From: Euryarchaeota archaeon UBA88
GTDB taxonomy: Archaea > Thermoplasmatota > Poseidoniia > Poseidoniales > Poseidoniaceae
Reading direction: 5' to 3'
Length of the DNA: 22,791 nucleotides
Assembly: GCA_002499545.1 (NCBI GenBank)
Contig: DAME01000045.1
Coordinates: 1 to 22,791 of the forward strand
Below, piece after piece: positions 1 through 6,411 of the stretch. The translations under genes and the position numbers were made by a program. Position 1 is the first letter of the stretch; each line of letters begins with the position of its first letter. The notes below the pieces were generated by a model, which had not been told where the DNA came from, did not search any database, and saw nothing but the letters and a program-made list of their open reading frames with translations.

Positions 1-1
1 C

Positions 2-151
2 TTTGATTCGGTTACATGTGGCGTTAACAGTGCGGTGGCACTTGGTATTATGACGCTGTGCCTCGTACAGGCTAGTACCTCGAATGAAGGAATGGCCGCT
101 GAATCCTCAGGATCCAAAAAGCAAGCTTGGAATGATGTTGACGTTCGATGA
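2..151 (+). CDS. Possible 3' end of an unidentified gene (partial)
   Basis: An open frame enters from the left edge and stops with TGA at 149-151, giving 49 residues with no start in the window. The translation has a small hydrophobic patch (VNSAVALGIMTLCLV) followed by a polar Ser/Asn/Lys-rich end. I do not recognise a family. A different frame (84-203) overlaps it and looks equally protein-like, so at most one of the two is likely real. Codon use does not separate them. It would be the gene upstream of eL41, about 170 bases away. Confidence 0.3.
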   Translation, partial: FDSVTCGVNSAVALGIMTLCLVQASTSNEGMAAESSGSKKQAWNDVDVR

Positions 152-203
152 TGGCTCATCGGCAGTATTCTTCAGTGTCGCGGATGGCACCATCCGTGAA
201 TGA
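84..203 (+). CDS. Possible 39-residue small ORF
   Basis: ATG at 84 to TGA at 201-203 encodes 39 residues ending in GMMLTFDDGSSAVFFSVADG plus TIRE, which reads like a folded beta-rich segment. There is no clear Shine-Dalgarno sequence. A weak TATA-like TATTATG lies about 31-38 bases upstream of the ATG, which would suit a leaderless message. It overlaps the frame that ends at 151, so one of the two is probably chance. It has no recognised family. Confidence 0.22.
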   Translation: MKEWPLNPQDPKSKLGMMLTFDDGSSAVFFSVADGTIRE

Positions 204-286
204 TTGATTGCAAATCAAATTCGCCGCTCTCACTTCGTTAAAAAATGTTTTTCGCTCCTTCAAATCAGTGGTTTAACCCGATGCTA

Positions 287-311
287 TCATATATGGATGG
301 CTGGTCGGAGG
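287..311 (+). promoter_or_regulatory. TATA-like box and Shine-Dalgarno for eL41
   Basis: ATCATATATGG around 287-297 is an AT-rich TATA-like element. GGAGG at 307-311 lies 10 bases before the ATG at 322 and fits the anti-SD of archaeal 16S rRNA. The next RNA gene (tRNA-Trp) has no obvious TATA of its own, so this promoter may drive both. Confidence 0.4.
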
Positions 312-321
312 CTCGTTCACC

Positions 322-429
322 ATGAAGCGAGGCTCACGTGCTTGGAAAAAAACCGGTAACCAACGGTGGAAGTGGCGTAAGAAGAAGTTGCGCCGCCGTA
401 AGCGTGCTCGTAAGCAAGCCAAGTCTTGA
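322..429 (+). CDS. rpl41e: Large-subunit ribosomal protein eL41, with short N-terminal extension
   Basis: A 35-residue, extremely basic protein (mostly Lys and Arg, three Trp). The core from about residue 15, RWKWRKKKLRRRKRARKQAKS without its last residue, matches the arginine/lysine helix of eL41, which is about 25 residues in archaea and eukaryotes. In ribosomes eL41 is a single helix near the subunit interface. Here it carries about ten extra residues before the conserved W-RKKK segment. The ATG is preceded by GGAGG at 307-311, and no later ATG exists in frame. It ends 20 bases before tRNA-Trp, so the two are probably one transcript. Genes this short are often missed by annotation pipelines. 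The alternative is a generic basic peptide, but the W-R-K-K-x-R-R-x-K-R pattern argues for eL41. Confidence 0.75.
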   Translation: MKRGSRAWKKTGNQRWKWRKKKLRRRKRARKQAKS

Positions 430-487
430 TTCGTGATGAGTATACATTAGGGAGTATAGTATAGCTTGGTAGTATCGCGGGCTCCAG

Positions 488-596
488 TTGCACGGGAATG
501 ACGACGAGTGGGTTTGCTGAAAGTTGATGACCAACTGGAGCGCCGACCCGTTGCAATCCTGAAGACTGCCCATTTCGATGGGCAATCTCAGAAGAA
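488..596 (+). ncRNA. Box C/D 2'-O-methylation guide RNA in the tRNA-Trp intron
   Basis: A terminal stem, TTGCACGGG (488-496) with CCCGTTGCAA (547-556, one bulged T), encloses box C ATGACGA (498-504), box D' CTGA (517-520), box C' TTGATGA (524-530) and a variant box D CCGA (543-546). Both guide spacers are exactly 12 bases. Guide 507-515 pairs with 595-603, and its fifth base before D' (G512) faces T598, which is U39. Guide 532-541 pairs perfectly over ten bases with 481-490, and its fifth base before D (G538) faces C484, which is C34. The same two modifications are guided by the Haloferax tRNA-Trp intron. Both duplexes cross exon-intron borders, so guiding must precede splicing. Confidence 0.9.
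559..591 (+). other. Extra UUCG-capped hairpin in the tRNA-Trp intron
   Basis: Between the box C/D terminal stem and the 3' splice site lies a second hairpin. Positions 559-573 pair with 578-591 around a TTCG loop (574-577). The distal GCCCAT/ATGGGC stem is perfect, and the lower stem has one bulged A and one C-A mismatch. It may keep the 3' splice site clear of the guide RNP or help shape the splicing substrate. That role is inference. Confidence 0.7.
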
Positions 597-646
597 ATCC
601 GCTGGGGGGGGTTCAAATCCCTCTGCTCCCACCTAACTCGAACAGG

Positions 647-688
647 CGCGTAGTCACGCGTTTTCAAGGCCGCTGGATGAGGTTTTTT
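647..688 (+). terminator. Terminator region after tRNA-Trp
   Basis: A CGCGT (647-651), AGTC loop, ACGCG (656-660) stem-loop is followed at once by TTTT (661-664). A second T6 run sits at 683-688. Archaeal RNA polymerase terminates at T runs, so this probably ends the eL41/tRNA-Trp transcript. The rest of 634-849 is T-rich and shows no gene. Confidence 0.5.
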
Positions 689-849
689 GTGTCAATAATT
701 TGGTGGTTAGATTTTCGATGTTTTTGGCCCCACTTCAAACCCTTCTGATTCCCATCTTCTGTGTGTGAGGGCTCAGCCACGCTTTTTGTTCGAATCACAA
801 CCGAACTGATTTGATTGTCAATCCTACTTTTTGTTCTTTATTGAACCGA

Positions 850-857
850 TTTTTATG
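850..857 (+). promoter_or_regulatory. TATA-like element of the subtilisin gene
   Basis: TTTTTATG at about 850-857 follows ACCGA and predicts a transcription start near 878-884. This would give a short leader of about 25 bases before the GTG at 907, with SD GAGGAA at 897-902. Confidence 0.4.
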
Positions 858-906
858 GGACGAATGAACAATATGTTCTTGACGAATGCCATTGACGAGG
901 AACCGA

Positions 907-3117
907 GTGAAAGCCATGCGTCAACTACTTGCCATCGTTTTGTTCGCTGTCATGATGGGTCCTATCACCGGTTCAATTGCCGCCGGTGATTACGACGGCC
1001 GCAGTGAATGGTCACGAGTAAGCAGTGAAGGTTTGCAGTGGATTCATTCGGACCAAACCTTCGTAATCCCAGAACAAACCACTCCTGAATGGGTGAATGA
1101 TGACACGCCATGGTGGGAGCGAACAAATCTTGATCAAAACCGAAATGGAATTCATGATGCTCTTGAATCCATGGTGGACGTCACTGGAATTGCTTTAGTT
1201 TACCAAACACAGGTCACTCAAAATCATCTTTCTGCTCTTGAAGCACTCGGCATCACTGATGTCGATGTTCTTGATGCAGTGAACGGCGTGCTTCTCGGTC
1301 AAACCAATACAACTCTTTCAACGACCCTTGCAGCTCTTGAGGATGTTGTCATGGTCGAAAAATACGGGAACGTCATTTTTTATGGGGATGTTCAAACCCC
1401 CGCAGTGAAAGCCAGCAATTCCAGTTTCTATCCAGTTGGTGCTTGGGATCTCGGCGTCTCGGGGGCAGGTGTGAATATTGCGATGGTTGATACTGGAGTG
1501 GATAACGAACACCCTGGTCTCAGCGAGAAGTTCGTTGCTGGGTTTGACGCGGTTTGCTACACCCCTTCAGACCCCATATGCATCGCTGCTGGCGGCGGTT
1601 TGAGAGAAACAGATGGAACCTTTGATCCTGATGATGGCAATCAACACGGAACTGCCTGCATGGGTATGGCGGCTGCAACTGGAATCGATGCGAGTGGTGC
1701 ACAAACTGAATTCTATGGCTCCGCACCCGATGCTGCCCTGGTTGATGTTCGAATTGGAACTGACGCTGGTGCTGGACCGTTTGAAAATTATGTTCTTGAA
1801 CAAGAGTTCTACGAATCAGCTATGAATGGCATTCAATGGATTATCGATAATAAAGACACTGAATGGCAAGATGCTGACGGCACCAATTATGGAATCGACA
1901 TCCTCTCACTTTCCTGGGGGATTACTTCCCATGAAAGCGGTGGTTCAGACGGTGGCGATATGCACAGTGAAATTCTCGATGTTGCTATGGAAGCAGGTAT
2001 TGTCGTCAGTGTCGCTGCTGGAAACGACGGCCCGAGCAATGAAGGGCTCTCTGGTATGGGATCTTCTTCTCTTTCAGTTACCGTTGGAGCAACGGATGAC
2101 CTGAATACCGTTAATCGTGAAGATGATACTATTGCAGGATATTCATCTCGTGGACCGCGTGCAGACAACGGTGATGGGAATCCACTCAACGAACTCAAGC
2201 CTGAAATTTCAGCACCGGGTTCCAATATCATTCAAGCAGAAGGTTGTGTCACGAGTGGTGGTTGCAACAACTTCCTCGGAGGAGATGCCTCTGATAACGG
2301 CTATACTGGCCGAGGTTCCGGCACTTCGTATGCGACTCCTGCGGTTTCAGGAATTATGGCTTTAATGCTTGAAGCGAACCCTGACCTGTCTCCAGCAGAG
2401 ATCAAAGAAATCATCAAACTCACTGCTGAGCGTCGAGGCGAAGCAACTCAACCGGATGTTGACCCGTTCTGGAATCGCGACTTTGGCTGGGGAATGGCAG
2501 ATGCCTATGAGGCGACAAAAATGGCATTCCTCCTCAAAGAGCAGAATCTCACCGGTGTTGTTGATGTTTACACCCAAGTTCATATTTCAAACGCTTCCAA
2601 TAATGGAGGATTGTACCTCATCGAAGGTATGGCGTGGAGTCAGGCAGATGTCGTTAGTGCAGTGGAATATCGAATCGGTGACGGTCCATGGATGAGCGCA
2701 ACTTTTGATGAAACCAGCGGCCAACTTGCGGCACTGCAACGATTTAACTGGACGGTGGCTTTAGATCTCGCAAAGGTTGGTTACGGTGAACAAACCATCG
2801 AAATACGTGGCCTTAATTCCAACGGTGTGCAGTCTCTCCCAGTGTCGGTGACGGTGTTGGGTGAAGGCGATTCGGTCAGTAGCAGTGGATTTAGCCTGCC
2901 GTTCCTCGGAAGTCTTGTCGGGCTCGGCGTTTGGATTCTACTGGCAGCAGGTGTGCTGTTTATCGCTCGTATTGACCCACCATTGGGTCTTCAACCCCAC
3001 GATGCTGAGGCATCTATTGAAGCTGCCCTCGATGCAGACCATGATTTGGCAGAAACCATTGATGCTATCCTCGTGGAAAGTGATTCGACTGCTAAAAAGG
3101 AATCCAAGTCGCCTTAA
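907..3117 (+). CDS. Secreted, membrane-anchored subtilisin-like serine protease (S8)
   Basis: A peptidase of the subtilase family, 736 residues from GTG 907. This start has SD GAGGAA at 897-902 and gives a compact signal peptide (MKAMRQLLAIVLFAVMMG-type). ATG 886 and ATG 916 are alternatives. Counting from 907, the catalytic residues are Asp195 (VDTGVD), His247 (NQHGT), oxyanion Asn373 (AAGNDG) and Ser474 (GTSYATP), all present. Residues before about 150 may form an I9-like propeptide. A beta-rich domain (about 550-655) follows the protease. A single transmembrane helix lies at about 666-688, and a short acidic cytoplasmic tail follows. It should be an outward-facing protease anchored at its C-terminus, able to degrade external protein or process the cell envelope. 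This fits the peptide-degrading lifestyle proposed for MGII archaea. The substrate is unknown. Confidence 0.93.
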   Translation: MKAMRQLLAIVLFAVMMGPITGSIAAGDYDGRSEWSRVSSEGLQWIHSDQTFVIPEQTTPEWVNDDTPWWERTNLDQNRNGIHDALESMVDVTGIALVYQTQVTQNHLSALEALGITDVDVLDAVNGVLLGQTNTTLSTTLAALEDVVMVEKYGNVIFYGDVQTPAVKASNSSFYPVGAWDLGVSGAGVNIAMVDTGVDNEHPGLSEKFVAGFDAVCYTPSDPICIAAGGGLRETDGTFDPDDGNQHGTACMGMAAATGIDASGAQTEFYGSAPDAALVDVRIGTDAGAGPFENYVLEQEFYESAMNGIQWIIDNKDTEWQDADGTNYGIDILSLSWGITSHESGGSDGGDMHSEILDVAMEAGIVVSVAAGNDGPSNEGLSGMGSSSLSVTVGATDDLNTVNREDDTIAGYSSRGPRADNGDGNPLNELKPEISAPGSNIIQAEGCVTSGGCNNFLGGDASDNGYTGRGSGTSYATPAVSGIMALMLEANPDLSPAEIKEIIKLTAERRGEATQPDVDPFWNRDFGWGMADAYEATKMAFLLKEQNLTGVVDVYTQVHISNASNNGGLYLIEGMAWSQADVVSAVEYRIGDGPWMSATFDETSGQLAALQRFNWTVALDLAKVGYGEQTIEIRGLNSNGVQSLPVSVTVLGEGDSVSSSGFSLPFLGSLVGLGVWILLAAGVLFIARIDPPLGLQPHDAEASIEAALDADHDLAETIDAILVESDSTAKKESKSP

Positions 3118-3158
3118 TAGGCCCGTAGTTCAAAAGCACTTGGCGGTTCGGTGATAGC

Positions 3159-4304
3159 ATGAGTGACTTCAGTGACAGAGTGACGGGTATCCAACCCACT
3201 GGTGTCCGGAAAATGTTTGATTTAGCCGGTGACGACACTATTTCATTTGGATTAGGTGAGCCCGACTTTCAACCACCTCCGGTGGCCATTGAAGCATTCC
3301 ACCAAGCGATGTTGGATGGTAAAAACAAGTACACCACAACTGCCGGAATGCCCACATTCCGTCAGACCATCGCCCAATCATGGGAAGCGTATCAACCTGG
3401 CATGGACGAGCATAACGTCTGCATCACAATGTCAGGGACGAATGCTTTGTTGAACTTGTTTTTGAGTTTGGTCAATCCAGGTGACAATGTTTTGCTCCCT
3501 GAACCTTATTTCCCACTGTACGGACCGGATGTTTCGATTGCAGGTGGAGAAGCGAAGTATTACTCCTGTCTGTTTGAAAACGAGTTTATTCCACAAGTCG
3601 AAGATTTAGAAGCACTGGTTGACGAACACACCGTCGCCATTCTCTACAACTTTCCAAGCAACCCTACCGGAGGTACGCTCAACGACCAACAGCGAGATGC
3701 GCTGCTCGATTTCGCAGCACAGCGTAATCTCTGGATTATTTCAGATGAAGTGTATGACCGAATCGTGTTTGAAGACAAGCATGTCTCGTTCATGGGCACT
3801 GGATACGAGAAAGTTTTCATCGTCAATTCTTTTTCCAAGACGTTTGCAATGACTGGCTGGCGAATGGGCTACATCATCTCCGATAATCGAGAAGCGATGC
3901 AGCAGATTATCAAAATGCAGTATTATATCACGGCATGTTCCAACGATGCCATGCAGTATGCAATTCTTACCGCAATGGAAAAAGCCAGTGATTATCCAGA
4001 CATCATTGCTGCAGAATTCCAAATACGACGCGACTACATTGTCTCTCGATTGAACGCCATGCCGGGAGTCGAATGCCACAGTCCGAAAGGGGCTATCTAC
4101 GTGTTTCCCAAAGTGAATGTACCGGGGATGAACTCAGAAGAAGTCGCCATGGAACTGCTGAAAGATGGCGTTCTATGTTCTCCAGGTACTGCATTTGGCC
4201 CGTCTGGAGAAGGTCACTTACGCTTCGCTTTCACCATAGGAATGGACCAGATACAATCCGGAATGGATAAGGTTGAACGTACACTGCTACGCTTGCAATG
4301 TTGA
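3159..4304 (+). CDS. PLP-dependent class I aminotransferase, aspartate aminotransferase-like
   Basis: A fold-type I aminotransferase of 381 residues, near the usual family length. Visible PLP residues are Asn168 in SNPTG, Asp196 and Tyr199 in SDEVYD, the Schiff-base Lys227 in NSFSKTFAMTGWRMG, and the carboxylate-binding Arg355 in GHLRFAF. The N-terminal ISFGLGEPDF matches the substrate-pocket segment of the archaeal/Thermus AspC subgroup. It probably moves the amino group between aspartate (or aromatic or alanine-type donors) and 2-oxoglutarate in the cytoplasm. The donor cannot be fixed from sequence. The start is ATG after GGTGAT at 3150-3155. It lies 41 bases after the protease and 9 bases before the next gene, so it is probably cotranscribed. 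Confidence 0.93.
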   Translation: MSDFSDRVTGIQPTGVRKMFDLAGDDTISFGLGEPDFQPPPVAIEAFHQAMLDGKNKYTTTAGMPTFRQTIAQSWEAYQPGMDEHNVCITMSGTNALLNLFLSLVNPGDNVLLPEPYFPLYGPDVSIAGGEAKYYSCLFENEFIPQVEDLEALVDEHTVAILYNFPSNPTGGTLNDQQRDALLDFAAQRNLWIISDEVYDRIVFEDKHVSFMGTGYEKVFIVNSFSKTFAMTGWRMGYIISDNREAMQQIIKMQYYITACSNDAMQYAILTAMEKASDYPDIIAAEFQIRRDYIVSRLNAMPGVECHSPKGAIYVFPKVNVPGMNSEEVAMELLKDGVLCSPGTAFGPSGEGHLRFAFTIGMDQIQSGMDKVERTLLRLQC

Positions 4305-4313
4305 GGGATAAAA

Positions 4314-4904
4314 ATGACGCTTCTTTCATCGACAGGATTTTTCGTGGTTGGTGCGCTACTTGGGCATCTTCTTCCTCGATTCCCGTTTTTGTTGATGTCG
4401 AGAGCGAAGGGGTTCAATACTCGTTTCCCTCCTCACCCTGAAGCAGTACCCCTGTCACCTCATTTGACTCAACGCGTCCTGCACATGCGCATGTTTTACT
4501 GGATGGGGTTGCTGGTAGTCTTGCTCCCTCTCGGTCTTGGCTTGGTTTCAGTTCGATGGGGTAATGCATCGTTTGGATTTGGTTTATGGATTTCAGGAGG
4601 TTGGTTTCTGATGAACCGTACGCAATCGTTCATTGGTGGCCTTCAGCCACCTTGGACCCTTTCGATGGCAACGGAACTTCAGATGATTTCGAACAAAGCC
4701 GAAGGTCCCGATGCGTGCTGCAACTGGGCATCGCCTCATTGGCAAGTCGCTACAGTGGTCTGCGTAAATTGCAAAGCTGAGTTGTCTCGAATGGCACGTC
4801 CTGATTTGGGCAGAAAACGCTCAGAACGCCGTCCATTAGGATTTTTACGATTGTTGATCAGCGATGGATATCCGATGGTCACGCTTCCAGAAGAGGAAGA
4901 ATGA
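4314..4904 (+). CDS. Unrecognised membrane protein with a cysteine-rich cytoplasmic segment
   Basis: 196 residues, family not recognised. Hydrophobic segments lie at about 6-28, 62-80 and 84-100. A polar C-terminal half follows, with Cys135, Cys136, Cys150 and Cys153. The CxxC (VCVNCKAEL) resembles half of a zinc ribbon, with CC as the possible other half. The end is basic and then acidic (LPEEEE). The SD GAGGGA overlaps the stop of the aminotransferase gene, so the two are likely translationally coupled. A role in membrane-linked signalling or protein assembly is possible, but nothing in the sequence decides this. Confidence 0.8.
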   Translation: MTLLSSTGFFVVGALLGHLLPRFPFLLMSRAKGFNTRFPPHPEAVPLSPHLTQRVLHMRMFYWMGLLVVLLPLGLGLVSVRWGNASFGFGLWISGGWFLMNRTQSFIGGLQPPWTLSMATELQMISNKAEGPDACCNWASPHWQVATVVCVNCKAELSRMARPDLGRKRSERRPLGFLRLLISDGYPMVTLPEEEE

Positions 4905-4989
4905 CGGTCCAAGAGCGCTCCATTGCAACCGATACTTTTCCCTCTTTTTCAAGGGCAATCTTTGAGGTTTGAACGAAACAGGAACGTCC

Positions 4990-6327
4990 ATGGGGAGGTA
5001 TGCTCGGCGTAAAACGCTCATTCCCCGAATATGGCTGACCTTCGTCGCTTTTTGTCAAGTTTTTCTCACTCCGCTGGTTGCCTTCTCAATCACGTACTTG
5101 ATTCAAATTCATTTTCAAGACGATGGATTCCGATTTTCGTTTGATTACGACATGATTCCTTGGATTGGTGCAGCATCGTTGATGTATGGGATGATCGCCT
5201 TGTTTTTGGCACTCATCATGGGTGGTTTCACACCGCTTCGAGTAGTTGAAAAGGGTGGATGGCGAAACTATCTAGGTTTTAGTCGAGTTTCGGGAGACGC
5301 TTCAGCTCGTCGTTTAGCTCGGCAGAAGTACGCTCTTTCTCCGCATGCCAGATTGACTGTTTTAGCCCACGAGCGATGGGAAGACGGCCATTCGATTCTT
5401 TCAACGCACGGTGGTTTGATTCTCTTGTCTGTACCTTTCCAGGTGCTGTTGGCGACCGTCCCGTTGATTCTTGTTCTCTTAATTCCCGACAGCATCATGC
5501 ACGAAGACCGCCGGCTTGAACTGTCGTTACTCGTCTATCTGTTTGGTTTACTTGCGACCATGAAGATGTATCCGAAGGTCGCAGAGCGCTACATTGGTAT
5601 CGCTTCTTTCACACGGCGTTGGCTTATTTCCATGACCAAACTGTCGTGGCTTGCCCCGGTACTCGTACTTTGGCTGCTAGGACGGGTTGCCAGTGTTGCA
5701 GTAATCGGCTGGATGGGGCCAGATTTAAGTCTAAACATCGATATCGAGAAGCAATTGTTCGAATCTTCACTCGCCATTAATTCGATTCCAGAAACCTCGT
5801 TCCTCGATTTGCTTACTGCGCTGGCCGTAATGCCGCTTGCGGCTTTCACCACAATGGCCGTTCTCGGTGCAGGCTCTTCGGACCCTCCTGAATGGATTTA
5901 CGAATACCGGGTATCGTCATTGAAACGTGAACCTCCGGCGCCTTCCACCCCTTCACTTCTTTCCAAGGGTGTGGGAATCGCAGCTTCAACGGCTACCACT
6001 GCAGCAGTTCTTGCCTCGACAACCGTCGCCACGCATGCTTCCTCAGCCGTCCAGTCTGCGGTCGGAATGGTATCAGGAGCATCTTCTGTTGGAGGAGCGT
6101 CCACTGAATTTTCGGGCGTAGCGGACACTGTGAAGAGTCTTGATGACGTTTCTTCGGTGACAGATTCCCTTCCAGTTCAAGCTGAGGAACTCCAGTTTGA
6201 TGGAATCAGTGATTTGTTTGACCAGCGAAACGAGGTCAGCGAGATTTCTGATGCGGTGCAAAAGGTCACAAGCGGTCCATCTCACGACGAACCTGCCATC
6301 ACAGGGCTGGGTAAATTCACTGAATGA
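4990..6327 (+). CDS. Unrecognised polytopic membrane protein with Ala/Ser/Thr-rich tail
   Basis: 445 residues from ATG 4990. An in-frame TTG at 4969 is also open, but its only SD (GAGG, 4964-4967) is too close, while AGGAA at 4980-4984 suits 4990. Six hydrophobic segments are visible at about 14-41, 56-82, 142-166, 177-193, 220-242 and 271-293. A basic cytoplasmic loop lies between the second and third. After the last helix comes a tail of about 150 residues. It is first rich in Ala, Ser, Thr and Val (about 330-370), then acidic. I see no catalytic motif or known transporter signature. It follows the cysteine-bearing membrane gene by 85 bases, including T-rich sequence at 4936-4949. Confidence 0.8.
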   Translation: MGRYARRKTLIPRIWLTFVAFCQVFLTPLVAFSITYLIQIHFQDDGFRFSFDYDMIPWIGAASLMYGMIALFLALIMGGFTPLRVVEKGGWRNYLGFSRVSGDASARRLARQKYALSPHARLTVLAHERWEDGHSILSTHGGLILLSVPFQVLLATVPLILVLLIPDSIMHEDRRLELSLLVYLFGLLATMKMYPKVAERYIGIASFTRRWLISMTKLSWLAPVLVLWLLGRVASVAVIGWMGPDLSLNIDIEKQLFESSLAINSIPETSFLDLLTALAVMPLAAFTTMAVLGAGSSDPPEWIYEYRVSSLKREPPAPSTPSLLSKGVGIAASTATTAAVLASTTVATHASSAVQSAVGMVSGASSVGGASTEFSGVADTVKSLDDVSSVTDSLPVQAEELQFDGISDLFDQRNEVSEISDAVQKVTSGPSHDEPAITGLGKFTE

Positions 6328-6342
6328 AGTCGAATTTGCTGC

Positions 6343-6359
6343 TGACCCCGTAGGGGTCA
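6343..6359 (+). other. Perfect inverted repeat TGACCCC-GTA-GGGGTCA
   Basis: A 7-base perfect palindrome arm with a 3-base spacer lies 15 bases after the stop at 6327 and 15 bases upstream of the TATA-like element at 6374. It could be a dimeric regulator operator at the BRE/TATA side, or an RNA hairpin ending the upstream transcript. It has no T run, so an operator seems as likely as a terminator. Confidence 0.6.
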
Positions 6360-6373
6360 TCAAATGGCCATCT

Positions 6374-6380
6374 CTATATG
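6374..6380 (+). promoter_or_regulatory. TATA-like element placing the start of the next gene at 6412
   Basis: CTATATG at 6374-6380 predicts a transcription start near 6400-6407. This excludes ATG 6364 as the translational start and favours a nearly leaderless ATG at 6412, which begins a textbook signal peptide. Confidence 0.5.
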
Positions 6381-6411
6381 CCACTTGAAACTCCGGTGTG
6401 TTGTTGGTCTT

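Larger units (their letters stand above)
450..631 (+). tRNA. tRNA-Trp(CCA) with a 109-base intron
   Basis: Exons are 450-487 and 597-631 (73 bases spliced). The acceptor stem is GGGAGTA (450-456) with TGCTCCC (624-630). The D arm is 459-475 with two G-U pairs and GG at 468-469. The anticodon stem is GCGGG (477-481) with TCCGC (598-602). Anticodon CCA is 484-486. The T arm is GGGGG (607-611), TTCAAAT, CCCTC (619-623). The discriminator is A631, followed by CCT, so the terminal CCA is not encoded. The intron sits at the canonical archaeal 37/38 site. The exact junctions are inferred from this position. The bulge-helix-bulge is imperfect: CTCC 482-485 against GAAG 591-594 gives three of four pairs. 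Confidence 0.95.

Noticed and set aside
559..562. CTGA as the true box D of the intron guide
   Set aside because: It lies outside the terminal stem and is paired in a hairpin, and the five-base rule gives a C facing no plausible target. CCGA at 543-546 fits spacing and target.
317..667. Antisense open frames across eL41 and tRNA-Trp
   Set aside because: They run through a clear tRNA, its guide intron and a ribosomal gene, and have no family match or SD.
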